Positions 52,566-61,600 of a stretch of 64,000 nucleotides of DNA are shown piece by piece. The notes below the pieces were generated by a model. That model saw only the letters and a list, made by a program, of their open reading frames with translations, did not search any database and was not told where the DNA came from. The position numbers and the translations under genes are program-made. This DNA is from Longimycelium tulufanense (GTDB lineage Bacteria; Actinomycetota; Actinomycetes; Mycobacteriales; Pseudonocardiaceae): contig NZ_BMMK01000016.1 of NCBI RefSeq assembly GCF_014645795.1, positions 1 to 64,000 on the forward strand, read 5' to 3'. The stretch's first letter is position 1, and every line of letters begins with the position of its first letter.

Positions 52566-53546
52566 CTACGGGCAGATCACGACCTGCGCCGAGTAGGACA
52601 GCCCCGCACCGAAGCCGACCAGCAACATCACGTCCCCGGTGTTGATCCGGCCGGCGGACTTCATGTGGTCCAGGGCGATCGGGATCGACGCGGCCGAGGT
52701 GTTGCCGGAATGGACGATGTCGTCGGCGACGACCATGTCCTCCCGCGCGCCCCTGGCCCGCAACTTCTTCGCCAGGGACTCCACGATCCGCAGGTTCGCC
52801 TGGTGCGCCACCAGGACGTCGATGTCGGACAGCCGCAGGCCGGCCAGCTCGACCGCGCGCTCGGCGATCGGCGCCACCCGGGTGGTCGCCCACCGGAAGA
52901 CCGAGCGGCCCTCCTGGTAGATGTGACCGCGCTCGGTCAGCCCGATCATGTCGACCAGGTCCCCGGCGCTGCCCGCGGCCAGCGGGCCGACACCCGGCTC
53001 GTCGGCCGGACCGAGCACCGCCGCACCCGACCCGTCGGCGAAGATGATGCAGTTCGCCCGGTCGTCCCAGTCGATCCACTCGGTGAACCGCTCGGCGCCG
53101 ATCACCAGCACCCGCCGCGCCGAGCCGCCGCGGACCAGCTCCGAGGCGACGTTCACCGCGTAGGGGAAGCCCGCGCAGGCGGCGTTGAGGTCGAACGCCG
53201 CGGCCGCCTTCACCCCGATCCGGTCCGCGGTCTGCGCCGAGGCGTTCGGGATGAAGCCGGGCAGCGTGCAGGTCGCCACGATGACGGTGTCCACATCGGA
53301 TGGTGCCAGCCCGGAGTTGGCCACCGCCTTGGCCCCGGCCTCCACGGCCATGTCCACCAGGGACTGGTCCTCATCGGCCAGCCGGCGCTCGATGATGCCG
53401 ACCCGCTGCCGGATCCACTCGTCGGAGGTGTCCACGCGCCGGGACAGGTCGTCGTTGGTGACGACGCGGTTGCCCTGCGAGCTGCCGAACCCGAGCAGGC
53501 GGGTGGCGGCGGGGCCGGTGTGCTGCCGAAGCTGGGGTCGCGTCAC
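52566..53546 (-). CDS. fabH: beta-ketoacyl-ACP synthase III
   Basis: A 326-residue initiating condensing enzyme. It has the catalytic Cys124 in LNAACAGFPYA, the His of HQANLRI and the Asn of SGNTSAASIP. It uses an acyl-CoA starter and malonyl-ACP. The GTG at 53546 overlaps the fabD stop as GTGA, which fixes the start although the frame is open further upstream. Confidence 0.94.
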   Translation of the reverse strand: MTRPQLRQHTGPAATRLLGFGSSQGNRVVTNDDLSRRVDTSDEWIRQRVGIIERRLADEDQSLVDMAVEAGAKAVANSGLAPSDVDTVIVATCTLPGFIPNASAQTADRIGVKAAAAFDLNAACAGFPYAVNVASELVRGGSARRVLVIGAERFTEWIDWDDRANCIIFADGSGAAVLGPADEPGVGPLAAGSAGDLVDMIGLTERGHIYQEGRSVFRWATTRVAPIAERAVELAGLRLSDIDVLVAHQANLRIVESLAKKLRARGAREDMVVADDIVHSGNTSAASIPIALDHMKSAGRINTGDVMLLVGFGAGLSYSAQVVICP

Positions 53547-54475
53547 GTCGTCCCTCCGTGCTCGGCCACCAGGGTGGCGACCTCGTCCAGATCCTGCGGG
53601 GTTTTCACCGCCAGCGTCGGGGTTCCCTTCAACTCCCGCTTGGCCAGCCCCACCAGGGTCCCGGCGGGGGGCAGCTCCACGATGGCGGTGACCCCGTGTC
53701 CGGACATGGTGGCCATACACGCGTTCCACCGCACCGGCCGGGTGACCTGATTCACCAGGCGGCGCAACACATCCCTGCCCTCGGTCACCACCGCGCCGTC
53801 CGCATTGGACAGCAGGGTATGCCGCGGGTCGGTGACGCGCACCGCAGCGGCGCGTTCCTGCAGGACCGCCTCGGCGGGCGCCATGTGACGGGTGTGGAAC
53901 GCGCCCGCAACCGGAAGCGCCTTGACCGTGCGCGACCCCTCCGGCCTGTCCGCGGCCAGCTTCTCCAGCGCGGGCAGCGGGCCGGCGGCCACGATCTGGC
54001 CGGCGCCGTTGATGTTGGCCGGGGTCAACCCGAGGCCCTCCAGGTGCTCGAGCACGACGTCCGCCTCGCCGCCGAGCACCGCGGACATGCCGGTCGGCTC
54101 CAGGGCGCAGGCGGCGGCCATCTCCCGGCCGCGGACCGCGGCCAGCGCGACCGCGTCGTCGGCGGTGAGCACCCCGGCCACCGCGGCGGCGGCCAGCTCA
54201 CCCACGGAATGTCCCGCGACCAGCAGCTCGGCCGGCAGCACACCGCGTCGCGCCAGCTCCTCGTGCGCCAGCACGGCCAGCGCAACGACGAGTGGCTGCG
54301 TGACGGCGGTGTCCTTGATCTCCTCGGCGTCCGCGGTGGTGCCCAGGCGAGCGAGATCCAGGCCGGTCGTCTCCGACCAGCCGGCCACCCGCTCGGCGGC
54401 ACCGTCCAGTTCCAGCCAGGGGGAGAGCATGCCGGGTGCCTGCGAGCCCTGCCCAGGCGCGAGTAGCGCGATCAC
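53543..54475 (-). CDS. fabD: malonyl-CoA:ACP acyltransferase
   Basis: A 310-residue transacylase that loads malonyl groups onto ACP. It has the nucleophile Ser90 in AGHSVGELAAA, the N-terminal LLAPGQGSQ oxyanion motif, and VAGAFHTRHM for the catalytic His. It is the first gene of the operon fabD-fabH-acpP-fabF-accD6, preceded by a 500-base leader and the fasR gene. Confidence 0.94.
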   Translation of the reverse strand: MIALLAPGQGSQAPGMLSPWLELDGAAERVAGWSETTGLDLARLGTTADAEEIKDTAVTQPLVVALAVLAHEELARRGVLPAELLVAGHSVGELAAAAVAGVLTADDAVALAAVRGREMAAACALEPTGMSAVLGGEADVVLEHLEGLGLTPANINGAGQIVAAGPLPALEKLAADRPEGSRTVKALPVAGAFHTRHMAPAEAVLQERAAAVRVTDPRHTLLSNADGAVVTEGRDVLRRLVNQVTRPVRWNACMATMSGHGVTAIVELPPAGTLVGLAKRELKGTPTLAVKTPQDLDEVATLVAEHGGTT

Positions 54476-54981
54476 GCCGTCAACTGAACACGGTCAACCC
54501 CGTCGGCAGGGATGCCGACGCGGACTAAGTCGAGCGGGCGAACTTGTGGAGTGTCTACAACCTACTCCCCCTATCAGGCGGTTGACCACGGGTTTCCTTG
54601 TTGGTTCGAAACCTTCTGGCAATCCACGGGCAAAGGGTGAGCCGGAGCACTCCAAGATCGTCATGGTGTTCCTCGAACCCGCCCAGGAGGGGAGTAACCG
54701 GACGGGAGAGAAACTCTTGCGTACGCCCGAGTTTCTCTCCCCCGAAGCGCGCCGTTACGGACAGCCGGGCCAGCCCGGGCGTGGGTCCGGGGGCGGGAAG
54801 CTTCGAACCAATGCGGTGCGGGGTGCCGGGCGCGCCAGCAGGCGGCCGGCGCCCGGTTGCCCATTGGTCCACCGGCCACCTCGACTCCTGGTGAGCACGC
54901 CCCGACCGAGGTTTCGCAACCGAGGGTGCCTCGGCTCGTCGCAGCACGTTCTGCGAGGGATCGCGAAGGGTGCGGCCGCGG
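54476..54981. promoter_or_regulatory. fabD promoter/leader region
   Basis: This 500-base gap separates fasR from fabD on the same strand. It contains the hairpin at 54704-54741 and an inverted pair of TTGGTTCGAA-like words (GTTGGTTCGAAAC near 54599 and GCTTCGAACCAATG near 54799). By analogy with Streptomyces, FasR would bind in this region to activate the operon. No gene is seen. Confidence 0.55.
54704..54741 (-). terminator. hairpin between fasR and fabD
   Basis: GGGAGAGAAACTC (54704-54716) pairs perfectly with 54729-54741 over a 12-base loop. It may end the fasR transcript or act as a leader structure of the fab operon. Confidence 0.6.
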
Positions 54982-56205
54982 TCACCAGAACCCGCGTGCG
55001 CGGGCCAGCCGACCGACGGCGAGCGCGACCCGCAGCACCAGGGCGTCGCGCGGGTCGGAGGCGTTGCGCCCGGTGAGCTCCGTCACCCGGCGCAGCCGGT
55101 ACCGGACCGTGTTGGGGTGGACGAACAGCTGGCGGGCGCAGCTTTCCAGGACCCCGCCCACCTCCAGGTAGGCGTCGACCGTCTCCAGCAGCGACCCGCC
55201 GGCCTCCACCAGCGGGCGGACCACCCGCTCCACTAGCTGGCGCTCGGCCTCCGGGTCACCGGCCAGCGCCCGCTCCGGCAGCAGGTCGGTGGAGCGCACC
55301 GGCCGGGGCGCGGCCGGCCACGCCACGACGGCCCGCAGGCCGGACAACGCGTCCGCGGCGCTGCGGTGCGCGTCGGCGAGGCTGGCCATAGTCGGCCCGG
55401 CCACCACCGGCCCCTCGCCGAACGCCTCGGCCATCCGGGGCAGCACCTCCCGCCCGGTCGCCCCCTCCACCGGCCCGGCCAGCACCACGACCAGCCGGGA
55501 ACCCTGTACCCCGATCAGCACCGGCCGGCCGACCCGGGCCGCGCGGCTGCGCACCTCGTAGATCACCTCCGGCGGGTCCTCGGAGGGGGGGTTGCCGACC
55601 AGCACCGTCGCCTCGGCGACCGGGTCCCAGCCCAGGGCCGCGGCCCGGGACAGCAGGGACTCCTCGGCGTCGCCCCGGACGATGCCGTCCACCACCAGCG
55701 CCTCCAGGCGGGCGTCCCACGCGCCGCGCGCCTCGGCGGCGGCCGCGTAGGAGGTGGCCGCGGCAAAGGCGATCTCCCGGCCGTAGCGCAGCACCGCCTC
55801 GGTGAGCACCGCGCGCTCGGCGTCGTCGGCCGCGAGTGCCGGCAGTTGCTCCTCGAAGACCTCGATGGCGATGCGCACCAGCTCGACGGTCTGCCGCAGG
55901 CTCACCCAGCGGGCCAGGTCGCGGGGTGCCCCGCGGAACGCCTCGGCGGTGAGCCGGATCGCCTGCTGCGGGTCGCGCAGCCACGCCACGAACCCGGCCA
56001 CGCCGGTCTGGGTGACCAGCAACACGCTGGCGCGCTGGTCGGCCGACAGCCGGCGGAACCACGGCAGCTCCCGCTCCATGGCGGCCACGCTGGCGCCGGC
56101 CATCCCGCCGGAGGCCCGCTCCAGCTTCCGCAGGGTCTCCGCGGACACCTCGGGATGGCCACTGCTCGGGTGGGAGGTGGCCGCTCTGCTCATAGCAGCC
56201 AGCAT
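54982..56205 (-). CDS. fasR: FasR-like PucR-family activator of fatty-acid synthesis
   Basis: A 407-residue regulator with a C-terminal helix-turn-helix (SLLETVDAYLEVGGVLESCARQLFVHPNTVRYRLRRVTEL) of the PucR/CdaR type and a long N-terminal helical/GGDEF-like domain. In Streptomyces coelicolor the gene at this exact place upstream of fabD encodes FasR, the activator of the fab operon, and the synteny is kept here. Start is ATG 56205 or 56193; neither has a clear ribosome-binding site. The symbol is by synteny and is distinct from the mycobacterial TetR-type FasR. Confidence 0.85.
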   Translation of the reverse strand: MLAAMSRAATSHPSSGHPEVSAETLRKLERASGGMAGASVAAMERELPWFRRLSADQRASVLLVTQTGVAGFVAWLRDPQQAIRLTAEAFRGAPRDLARWVSLRQTVELVRIAIEVFEEQLPALAADDAERAVLTEAVLRYGREIAFAAATSYAAAAEARGAWDARLEALVVDGIVRGDAEESLLSRAAALGWDPVAEATVLVGNPPSEDPPEVIYEVRSRAARVGRPVLIGVQGSRLVVVLAGPVEGATGREVLPRMAEAFGEGPVVAGPTMASLADAHRSAADALSGLRAVVAWPAAPRPVRSTDLLPERALAGDPEAERQLVERVVRPLVEAGGSLLETVDAYLEVGGVLESCARQLFVHPNTVRYRLRRVTELTGRNASDPRDALVLRVALAVGRLARARGFW

Positions 56206-56774
56206 GGCACGCGGCCACCCCCGGGCCCCGGCCGGCGGGGGGCCACCTCAGCCCGGGGGTTGAACGCGCGGCCGCATATCGCGCGCCGGCCGGCGGGGTC
56301 CTCACCGTTCCCACGGCTGCAGCAGCTGGGAACGCGGCACCACACCCGCCGCGGTCGTCGTGGGTCCGTTCCGCGGGACGCCGTTAGCCGAATGGGTCAA
56401 CAATGAGCCCTCCCGGGCGCCGACGTAGGTTGGTGCCGGCGCCGATGTGCGGCCGGGCCCGCGGCTCGACCCGATGCGGTCCGAGATCCCCGCGCCCCGC
56501 GAGCCGAACCGGTGCCGGCCCGGCGCGGACCGGGGGCGTGGCCGGCGGGTCCACCCGTCCGCCCGGCACCCGTCGTGATGGTTGCGGCCGCCTGCGCTCA
56601 CCCCGCGACCCACATGTTCCAGTCCGATCGTTGGATTTCTGTCATAAAACCGCCCACTCGTCGCGCTGCGTGTTTATGACTATTGCTGGATATGCCTAGT
56701 GACCGCGCCCGGAATTGGCCAATAGATTGCGGCAACACGGATCTGGTGAAACCCCGCCAGCGAGGAGGTCCGTT
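56206..56774. other. intergenic region between fasR and the S33 peptidase gene
   Basis: 570 bases between divergent genes. I find no gene; the AT-richer part at 56630-56730 probably contains the promoter of the peptidase gene, and AGGAGG at 56763 is its ribosome-binding site. Confidence 0.5.
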
Positions 56775-58439
56775 TTGCCATCGGGTATCAGACGCAGGAA
56801 GTTATCCACCCGGGTGAGTCGCGGGACCGCGGTTGTCGCAGGTGTTGCTGCGCTGTTCGGCGCGCAGCTCTCCGTGGGGACCGCGGCCGCACAACCGAAT
56901 GCGGTGCCCGCCGGGCTGCAACAGTTCTATGACCAGCAGGTCACCTGGGAACCGTGCCACGGAATTCTGGAGTGCGTCGACATCACCGTTCCCCTCGATT
57001 ACTCCAACCCCGACGGAGAACGGCTGTCCCTTGCGGTCAGCCGCAAGAAGGCCGACCCGGAGCGGCGCCGCGGCGTGTTGTTGCTCAATCCCGGCGGCCC
57101 CGGCGGGAGCGGGCTCACACTGCCCCGCGTGCTCACCCACACCAAGGCGGCCAAGGCATTCGACCTGATCGGGTTCGACCCGCGCGGTGTCGGCAGGTCC
57201 ACCCAGCTGCTGTGTGAGCTCACGCCGGAGCTGATGAAGTTCAACACCCGGCCGACCGACGGCGAGCTGGCCGCCTGGGCCGCGGACGCGCAGGCCGTCG
57301 AGGCCGGCTGCGAGCGCGCCGCCGGCGGCATGCGGCCGTATGTCAACACCGCCAACACCGCCCGCGACATGGACGTGATCCGTGGCGTGCTCGGCGAGCA
57401 GAAGATCAACTACCTCGGCTACTCCTACGGCACCTACCTCGGCGCCGTCTACGGCAGCCTCTTCCCGCAACACCTCAACCGCAGCGTGCTGGACTCGGCC
57501 GTACACCCCGAGTGGATCTGGCGCGACCAGTTCAAGGCGCAGGCGTACGGGCACCGGGAGAACGTCGACCTGTGGGCCACGTGGGTCGGCCGGCGCCACG
57601 CCGTCTTCGGGCTCGGCAAGAACCAGCGCGAGGTGCTCGCCACGCTCGAGGACCTGGCCGCCAAACTCAACGACAAGCCGGTGGGCGGGTTCGACCGCAA
57701 CTCCCTGGACCTGGCCATGGGCACCGGCTCCCGGTACCGCCAGCTCTGGGACGACCTGGGACATCTACTACTCGACATCAGGAACGCGACGGAAGGGGCT
57801 CCCGAGCCCACCGACGCGCTGGCGGCCGGTGCCCTGCTGCGTGACCTCGGCATTGCCGACGTCCGCAACGGCGTGTTCGACACCGTGACGTGCGAGGCGG
57901 ACTGGCCCCGCGACGTCAACAGCTACTACAGCGACATGAAGCTGTTCCGGGAACGTTACCCCTACGGCTTCGGTGTGCTGCGGGTCGCGCCCTGGGCCTG
58001 CACCTTCCGCTCGTTCACCCCGCCGGAAAAGCCGGTGGAGCTGAAGCGGGACGGCTACCAGACCGGCCTGGTGATCCAGGGCGACGGCGACACCCAGACC
58101 CACTACGACGGTGGCCCGGCGATGGCGCACCAGCTGCGTCACCACCTGATCTCGGTGAAGGACGAGGGTACGCACGGCTTCTACGGCTTCGGCAACAGCT
58201 GCGTGGAGCAGAAGGTGGACCGTTACCTCATCGACGGCGTACTGCCGTCGACCCGGTCGACCTGCGACGGTGCTCCGCGGCCCGACGTCCCCCGGGACGG
58301 CTGGGGCTCCGCGGCCGGCCGTGAGCTGGGCACGGGTGCCGACCGCGACGTCACCGCGTCCGGCGAGCGCGGCGGCTCGCTGGCCGAGTCGGTGCGGCGG
58401 TTCATCGAGCGGAACAAGCTGCACGAGAAGCAGTTCTGA
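56775..58439 (+). CDS. secreted alpha/beta-hydrolase, S33 family tripeptidyl aminopeptidase-like
   Basis: A 554-residue exported hydrolase. A long twin-Arg/Sec-type signal (RRRKLSTRVSRGTAVVAGVAALFGAQLSVGTAAAQ) precedes an alpha/beta-hydrolase domain. This has the oxyanion stretch LLNPGGPGGSG, nucleophile Ser217 in LGYSYGTYLG, and C-terminal Asp and His in IQGDGDTQTHYDGG and EGTHGFYG. A TTG at 56775 with AGGAGG seven to eight bases upstream is taken as start. Relatives (SlpD/SlpE, tripeptidyl aminopeptidases) trim peptides outside the cell. Confidence 0.87.
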   Translation: MPSGIRRRKLSTRVSRGTAVVAGVAALFGAQLSVGTAAAQPNAVPAGLQQFYDQQVTWEPCHGILECVDITVPLDYSNPDGERLSLAVSRKKADPERRRGVLLLNPGGPGGSGLTLPRVLTHTKAAKAFDLIGFDPRGVGRSTQLLCELTPELMKFNTRPTDGELAAWAADAQAVEAGCERAAGGMRPYVNTANTARDMDVIRGVLGEQKINYLGYSYGTYLGAVYGSLFPQHLNRSVLDSAVHPEWIWRDQFKAQAYGHRENVDLWATWVGRRHAVFGLGKNQREVLATLEDLAAKLNDKPVGGFDRNSLDLAMGTGSRYRQLWDDLGHLLLDIRNATEGAPEPTDALAAGALLRDLGIADVRNGVFDTVTCEADWPRDVNSYYSDMKLFRERYPYGFGVLRVAPWACTFRSFTPPEKPVELKRDGYQTGLVIQGDGDTQTHYDGGPAMAHQLRHHLISVKDEGTHGFYGFGNSCVEQKVDRYLIDGVLPSTRSTCDGAPRPDVPRDGWGSAAGRELGTGADRDVTASGERGGSLAESVRRFIERNKLHEKQF

Positions 58440-58877
58440 CCCGGATCCCTGGCTGAGCACTGACCCGCCGCCGCGTCCCATCCTCCCGGGGCGCGGCGGC
58501 ACTCCATTTCGGACACCACGTCCCTGCGACCATCACCTCGCGTGGGCACACCCGAGCGAGCCCCTCGGGCCCACTCCGGCGTGACCGGCTCGGACCGTCC
58601 AGGGTGGACACGCGACGTGAACGGTGAAGCGAGTATCGCGCCGGCAAGGCGCGCAGGGAAGTCCCGAGCCGAGCAATCGGACACCGCGGCGTGCCCCGTC
58701 GGGCGGGGATGCGGGCAACACTCCCGCGAGGTGCTGGCGTGTCGTCCACTGTGGACTTCCGATCGAGTCGATCTCTTCCTCCTATCGGGCACACCGCGGA
58801 TCACTCCCCTACCGGCGCGGCCGGAGAACGATCAATAGTGGTCTCCGAGCACATCATCGCCGGTGAGGAGAAGGACC
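58440..58877. other. intergenic region with terminator
   Basis: No gene is seen. GCCGCCGCG (58467-58475) and CGCGGCGGC (58492-58500) form a 9-bp stem with a 16-base loop that probably ends the peptidase transcript. Confidence 0.6.
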
Positions 58878-59612
58878 GTGGGCGACGAACTGCGTCGGGG
58901 GCTCGGCGACGCGTGGTCGGCGGTGATCACGTTCGTGCCGAAGCTCGTCGGCTTCCTGGTGATCCTGCTGATCGGCTGGCTGATCGCCAAGGGCCTGTCC
59001 AAGGCCGTACAGCTGCTGTTGACCCGGACCGGGTTCCCGCGCCTGGTGGAACGGTCCGGGCTGGGTGGGATCCTGTCGAGGTCCAAGATCGACATGACCA
59101 ACCTGGTCGTCAAACTCGTCTACTACTTCGTCCTGCTGATCGCGTTGCAACTCGCGTTCGGTGCGTTCGGCCCGAACCCGGTGAGTGACCTGCTCAACGA
59201 CATCATCGCCTACCTGCCGCGGGTGATCGTCGCGATCATCCTGGTGCTGGTGGCCGCCGCGATCGGCCGCGTGGCGCGCGACCTCATCGTCGCCGCGCTC
59301 GCCGGCCGGGCCCTCGGCCCGGTGCTCGGCACCGTCACGTACGCGTTCCTGGTCGCGCTCGGTGCCCTCGCCGCGCTCAACCAGCTGAAGATCGCGACCA
59401 CCGTCACGCTGCCCGTGCTGATCGCCGTGCTGGCCACGATCGGCGGCATCCTCGTCGTGGGCGTCGGCGGTGGCCTGATGCGCCCGATGCAGCAGCGGTG
59501 GGAAGGCTGGCTGGACAGTCTGCAGCGGCAGATGGGGAGGGGCAGCGGCACGCCGTCGTCGGGAGGACAGCCGCCGGCGGGCGGGAGCAGCCCGACCGGC
59601 GGAGGCGAGTAA
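58878..59612 (+). CDS. CmpX/mechanosensitive-channel-like membrane protein
   Basis: A 244-residue protein with about five transmembrane helices (first LVGFLVILLIGWLIAKGL) and Gly/Ala-rich helices with PRVIVAIILVLVAAAIGRVARDL, matching the TM-helix repeat family related to small mechanosensitive channels. The C-terminal tail is Gly/Ser/Pro-rich and disordered. GTG 58878 has GAGGAGAAGG upstream. Ion-conducting activity is inferred from the family. Confidence 0.78.
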   Translation: MGDELRRGLGDAWSAVITFVPKLVGFLVILLIGWLIAKGLSKAVQLLLTRTGFPRLVERSGLGGILSRSKIDMTNLVVKLVYYFVLLIALQLAFGAFGPNPVSDLLNDIIAYLPRVIVAIILVLVAAAIGRVARDLIVAALAGRALGPVLGTVTYAFLVALGALAALNQLKIATTVTLPVLIAVLATIGGILVVGVGGGLMRPMQQRWEGWLDSLQRQMGRGSGTPSSGGQPPAGGSSPTGGGE

Positions 59613-59620
59613 CGAATAGA

Positions 59621-59664
59621 CGCGAGTGGGCCCGGCGGGAGGATCCCCGCCGGGCCCACTCGCG
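59621..59664 (+). terminator. terminator after the channel-like gene
   Basis: A 19-bp perfect stem (59621-59639 with 59646-59664) with a 6-base loop, ten bases after the stop codon. Confidence 0.85.
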
Positions 59665-59892
59665 TTGGGTAAGGCACGGATCAGGGATCACCACGTGCAT
59701 GCGGTGTCGCGCTCGCTGCGGGATGTGAGGAACCTGCGGCACGGACGGATCCGCTTCGAGTCAGCCCGGGGTTGGAGCGATGTCCTTGCGGGGGCGGTGT
59801 GGCCGCCGCCGGGAGCGGTGAGGCAACTCACCCCGAAAGGGCCTGGGACAGGAATGCCACCCCGGCGGAAGATGTGGACGCGATCAGGTGAA

Positions 59893-60023
59893 CGTGCGCT
59901 CCGGGGCTCGGTGAAAGTCCGAACCGGCGGTGACAGCCCGCGACCCGGCGACCGTACGGTCGCCGGCTGACCCGGTGGAACTCCGGGGCCGACGGTGAAA
60001 GTCCGGATGGGAGGCGGCGCACG
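59893..60023 (+). ncRNA. FMN riboswitch (RFN element)
   Basis: The conserved order of the FMN aptamer is visible: the closing stem P1 CGTGCGC (59893-59899) with GCGCACG (60017-60023), the CCGGGGCTCGGTGAAAGTCC block, the AACCGGCGGT...CAGCCCGCGA block, a variable arm, and near the end GACGGTGAAAGTCCGGATGG and GAGG. These words are diagnostic for the RFN element. It lies about 100 bases upstream of the PnuC-type transporter gene, so FMN probably turns that gene off. Confidence 0.93.
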
Positions 60024-60121
60024 CGTGCCGGGTGGCGGGCGTCCGCGCACGTCCTCTGCCACCCGTCCGCGTCCTGCCCATGCCCCGTGTCCGGGGGCGT
60101 GCCGGACGGGATGGGGGAGAC

Positions 60122-60757
60122 GTGGACGTCTTGCTACAGCACGGGTTGGTGCTCTTCGGGCAGTCGGTGTCCTGGGCCGAGATGGCCGGGCAGCTGTGCG
60201 CGCTCGCCGTGGTCTTCCTCGCCGACCGGCGCACCCTGTGGACCTGGCCGGTGCAGGTCGGTGCCACCGTGTTGCTGTTCGCCGTCTACGCCAGCGCGCA
60301 CCTCGGCGGGCTCGCGGCACGCCAGGTGGCGATCCTGCTGATCTCCCTCTACGGCTGGTGGGCGTGGCTGCGCCGGCGGGATCCGCTCTACGGCTTGGTG
60401 GTGCGCAGGGCCAGCACGGTCGAACGGGCGGCGCTCGTCGCCGCGATGCTCGTGGGCACGGTGGCGGTTGCGGTGACGCTGGCGGCCCTGGACGCGTCCT
60501 GGGCGCCGTGGCCGGATGCCTGGCTCTTCGTCGGTACCCTGGTCGCCTTCGCCGCCCAGGGTCTCGGGCTGGTCGAGTTCTGGCTGGTCTGGCTGGCCGT
60601 CGACGCGGTCGGCGTGCCGCTGCAGCTGGCCTCCGGACTGTGGTTCAGCGCCCTGGTCTACCTGGTGTTCGCCGGGCTGGTGCTGCACGGCTGGTGGAGC
60701 TGGACCCGCACCGCGGACGCACGGGAGCGGCGGGCGGGCGTCGCCGTCGAGGGATGA
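60122..60757 (+). CDS. PnuC-family riboflavin transporter (RibM/PnuX-like)
   Basis: A 211-residue membrane protein with about seven hydrophobic segments and the PnuC-family pattern ISLYGWWAWLRR near residue 77 and LVEFWLVWLAVDAVGVPLQLASGLWFSALVYLVFA near the end. PnuC proteins carry nicotinamide riboside, thiamine or riboflavin; control by an FMN riboswitch makes riboflavin the likely substrate, as for RibM/PnuX of other actinobacteria. GTG 60122 has GGGGGAGA upstream. Confidence 0.88.
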   Translation: MDVLLQHGLVLFGQSVSWAEMAGQLCALAVVFLADRRTLWTWPVQVGATVLLFAVYASAHLGGLAARQVAILLISLYGWWAWLRRRDPLYGLVVRRASTVERAALVAAMLVGTVAVAVTLAALDASWAPWPDAWLFVGTLVAFAAQGLGLVEFWLVWLAVDAVGVPLQLASGLWFSALVYLVFAGLVLHGWWSWTRTADARERRAGVAVEG

Positions 60758-60826
60758 ACCATCGTTGCCCCCGGCCTCCGGCCAAATCGCTGGGAGATCC
60801 GCGGCGGGTGCGGTGACGATCCCGGC

Positions 60827-61600
60827 GTGACAGACCACGGGCATGACGAACGACTGCGCCCCGCCGAGTTCCCCCGCTCCGCCCGCTACGACCCGCAGTG
60901 GCAGATGGCCAACATGATGGGACCCAACGCGCTGTGGCTGACCGAGTCGTTGGGTCAGGTGCTCCCGTTGGAACCCGGCGCGAGCGTGCTCGACCTCGGC
61001 TGCGGCAAGGCGATGAGCTCGGTGTTCCTCGCCCGCGAGTTCGGCGCCCGGGTGTGGGCGGCGGACCTGTGGATCAAGCCGACCGAGAACTGGGAGCGGG
61101 TGCGGGAAGCCGGGGTAACCGACCTCGTCTGCCCGCTGCACGTAGAGGCCCACGACCTGCCCTTCGCCGAGGGCTTCTTCGACGCGATCGTCTGCATCGA
61201 CGCCTACCACTACTTCGGCACCGATGAGCTCTATCTCAGCTACCTGACGCGCTTCCTGCGCCCCGGCGGGTGGGTCGGCGTCGTGGTGCCCGGCGTGACC
61301 GAGGAGTTCGACGAGGTCCCCGAACACCTGCGCCCGCACTGGCAGCCGGAGTTCCACACCTTCCACAGCCCGCACTGGTGGCGGCGGCACTGGGAGCGGA
61401 CCGATCTGGTCGAGGTCGGCACCGCGGACCTGGTGCCCGACGGCTGGCGGCACTGGCTGGAGTTCACCGCGGCCGTGCGGGAGGCCGGGCTCAGCCCGGT
61501 ACCGGAGCTGACCCGGCAGGAGACCGAGATGCTGCGCGCCGACTCCGGCCGGGTGCTCGGGTTCAGCCGCGTGGCGGCCAGGCTACGCGCGGTGGACTGA
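60827..61600 (+). CDS. class I SAM-dependent methyltransferase
   Basis: A 257-residue methyltransferase with motif I VLDLGCGKAMSSVFLA (about 56-71), acidic post-I WAADLW, and a motif around DAIVCIDAYHYFG. The family resembles small-molecule methyltransferases with a cyclopropane-synthase-like fold. It follows the transporter by 69 bases; whether it is co-transcribed and therefore under FMN control is unclear. Substrate unknown. Confidence 0.85.
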   Translation: MTDHGHDERLRPAEFPRSARYDPQWQMANMMGPNALWLTESLGQVLPLEPGASVLDLGCGKAMSSVFLAREFGARVWAADLWIKPTENWERVREAGVTDLVCPLHVEAHDLPFAEGFFDAIVCIDAYHYFGTDELYLSYLTRFLRPGGWVGVVVPGVTEEFDEVPEHLRPHWQPEFHTFHSPHWWRRHWERTDLVEVGTADLVPDGWRHWLEFTAAVREAGLSPVPELTRQETEMLRADSGRVLGFSRVAARLRAVD

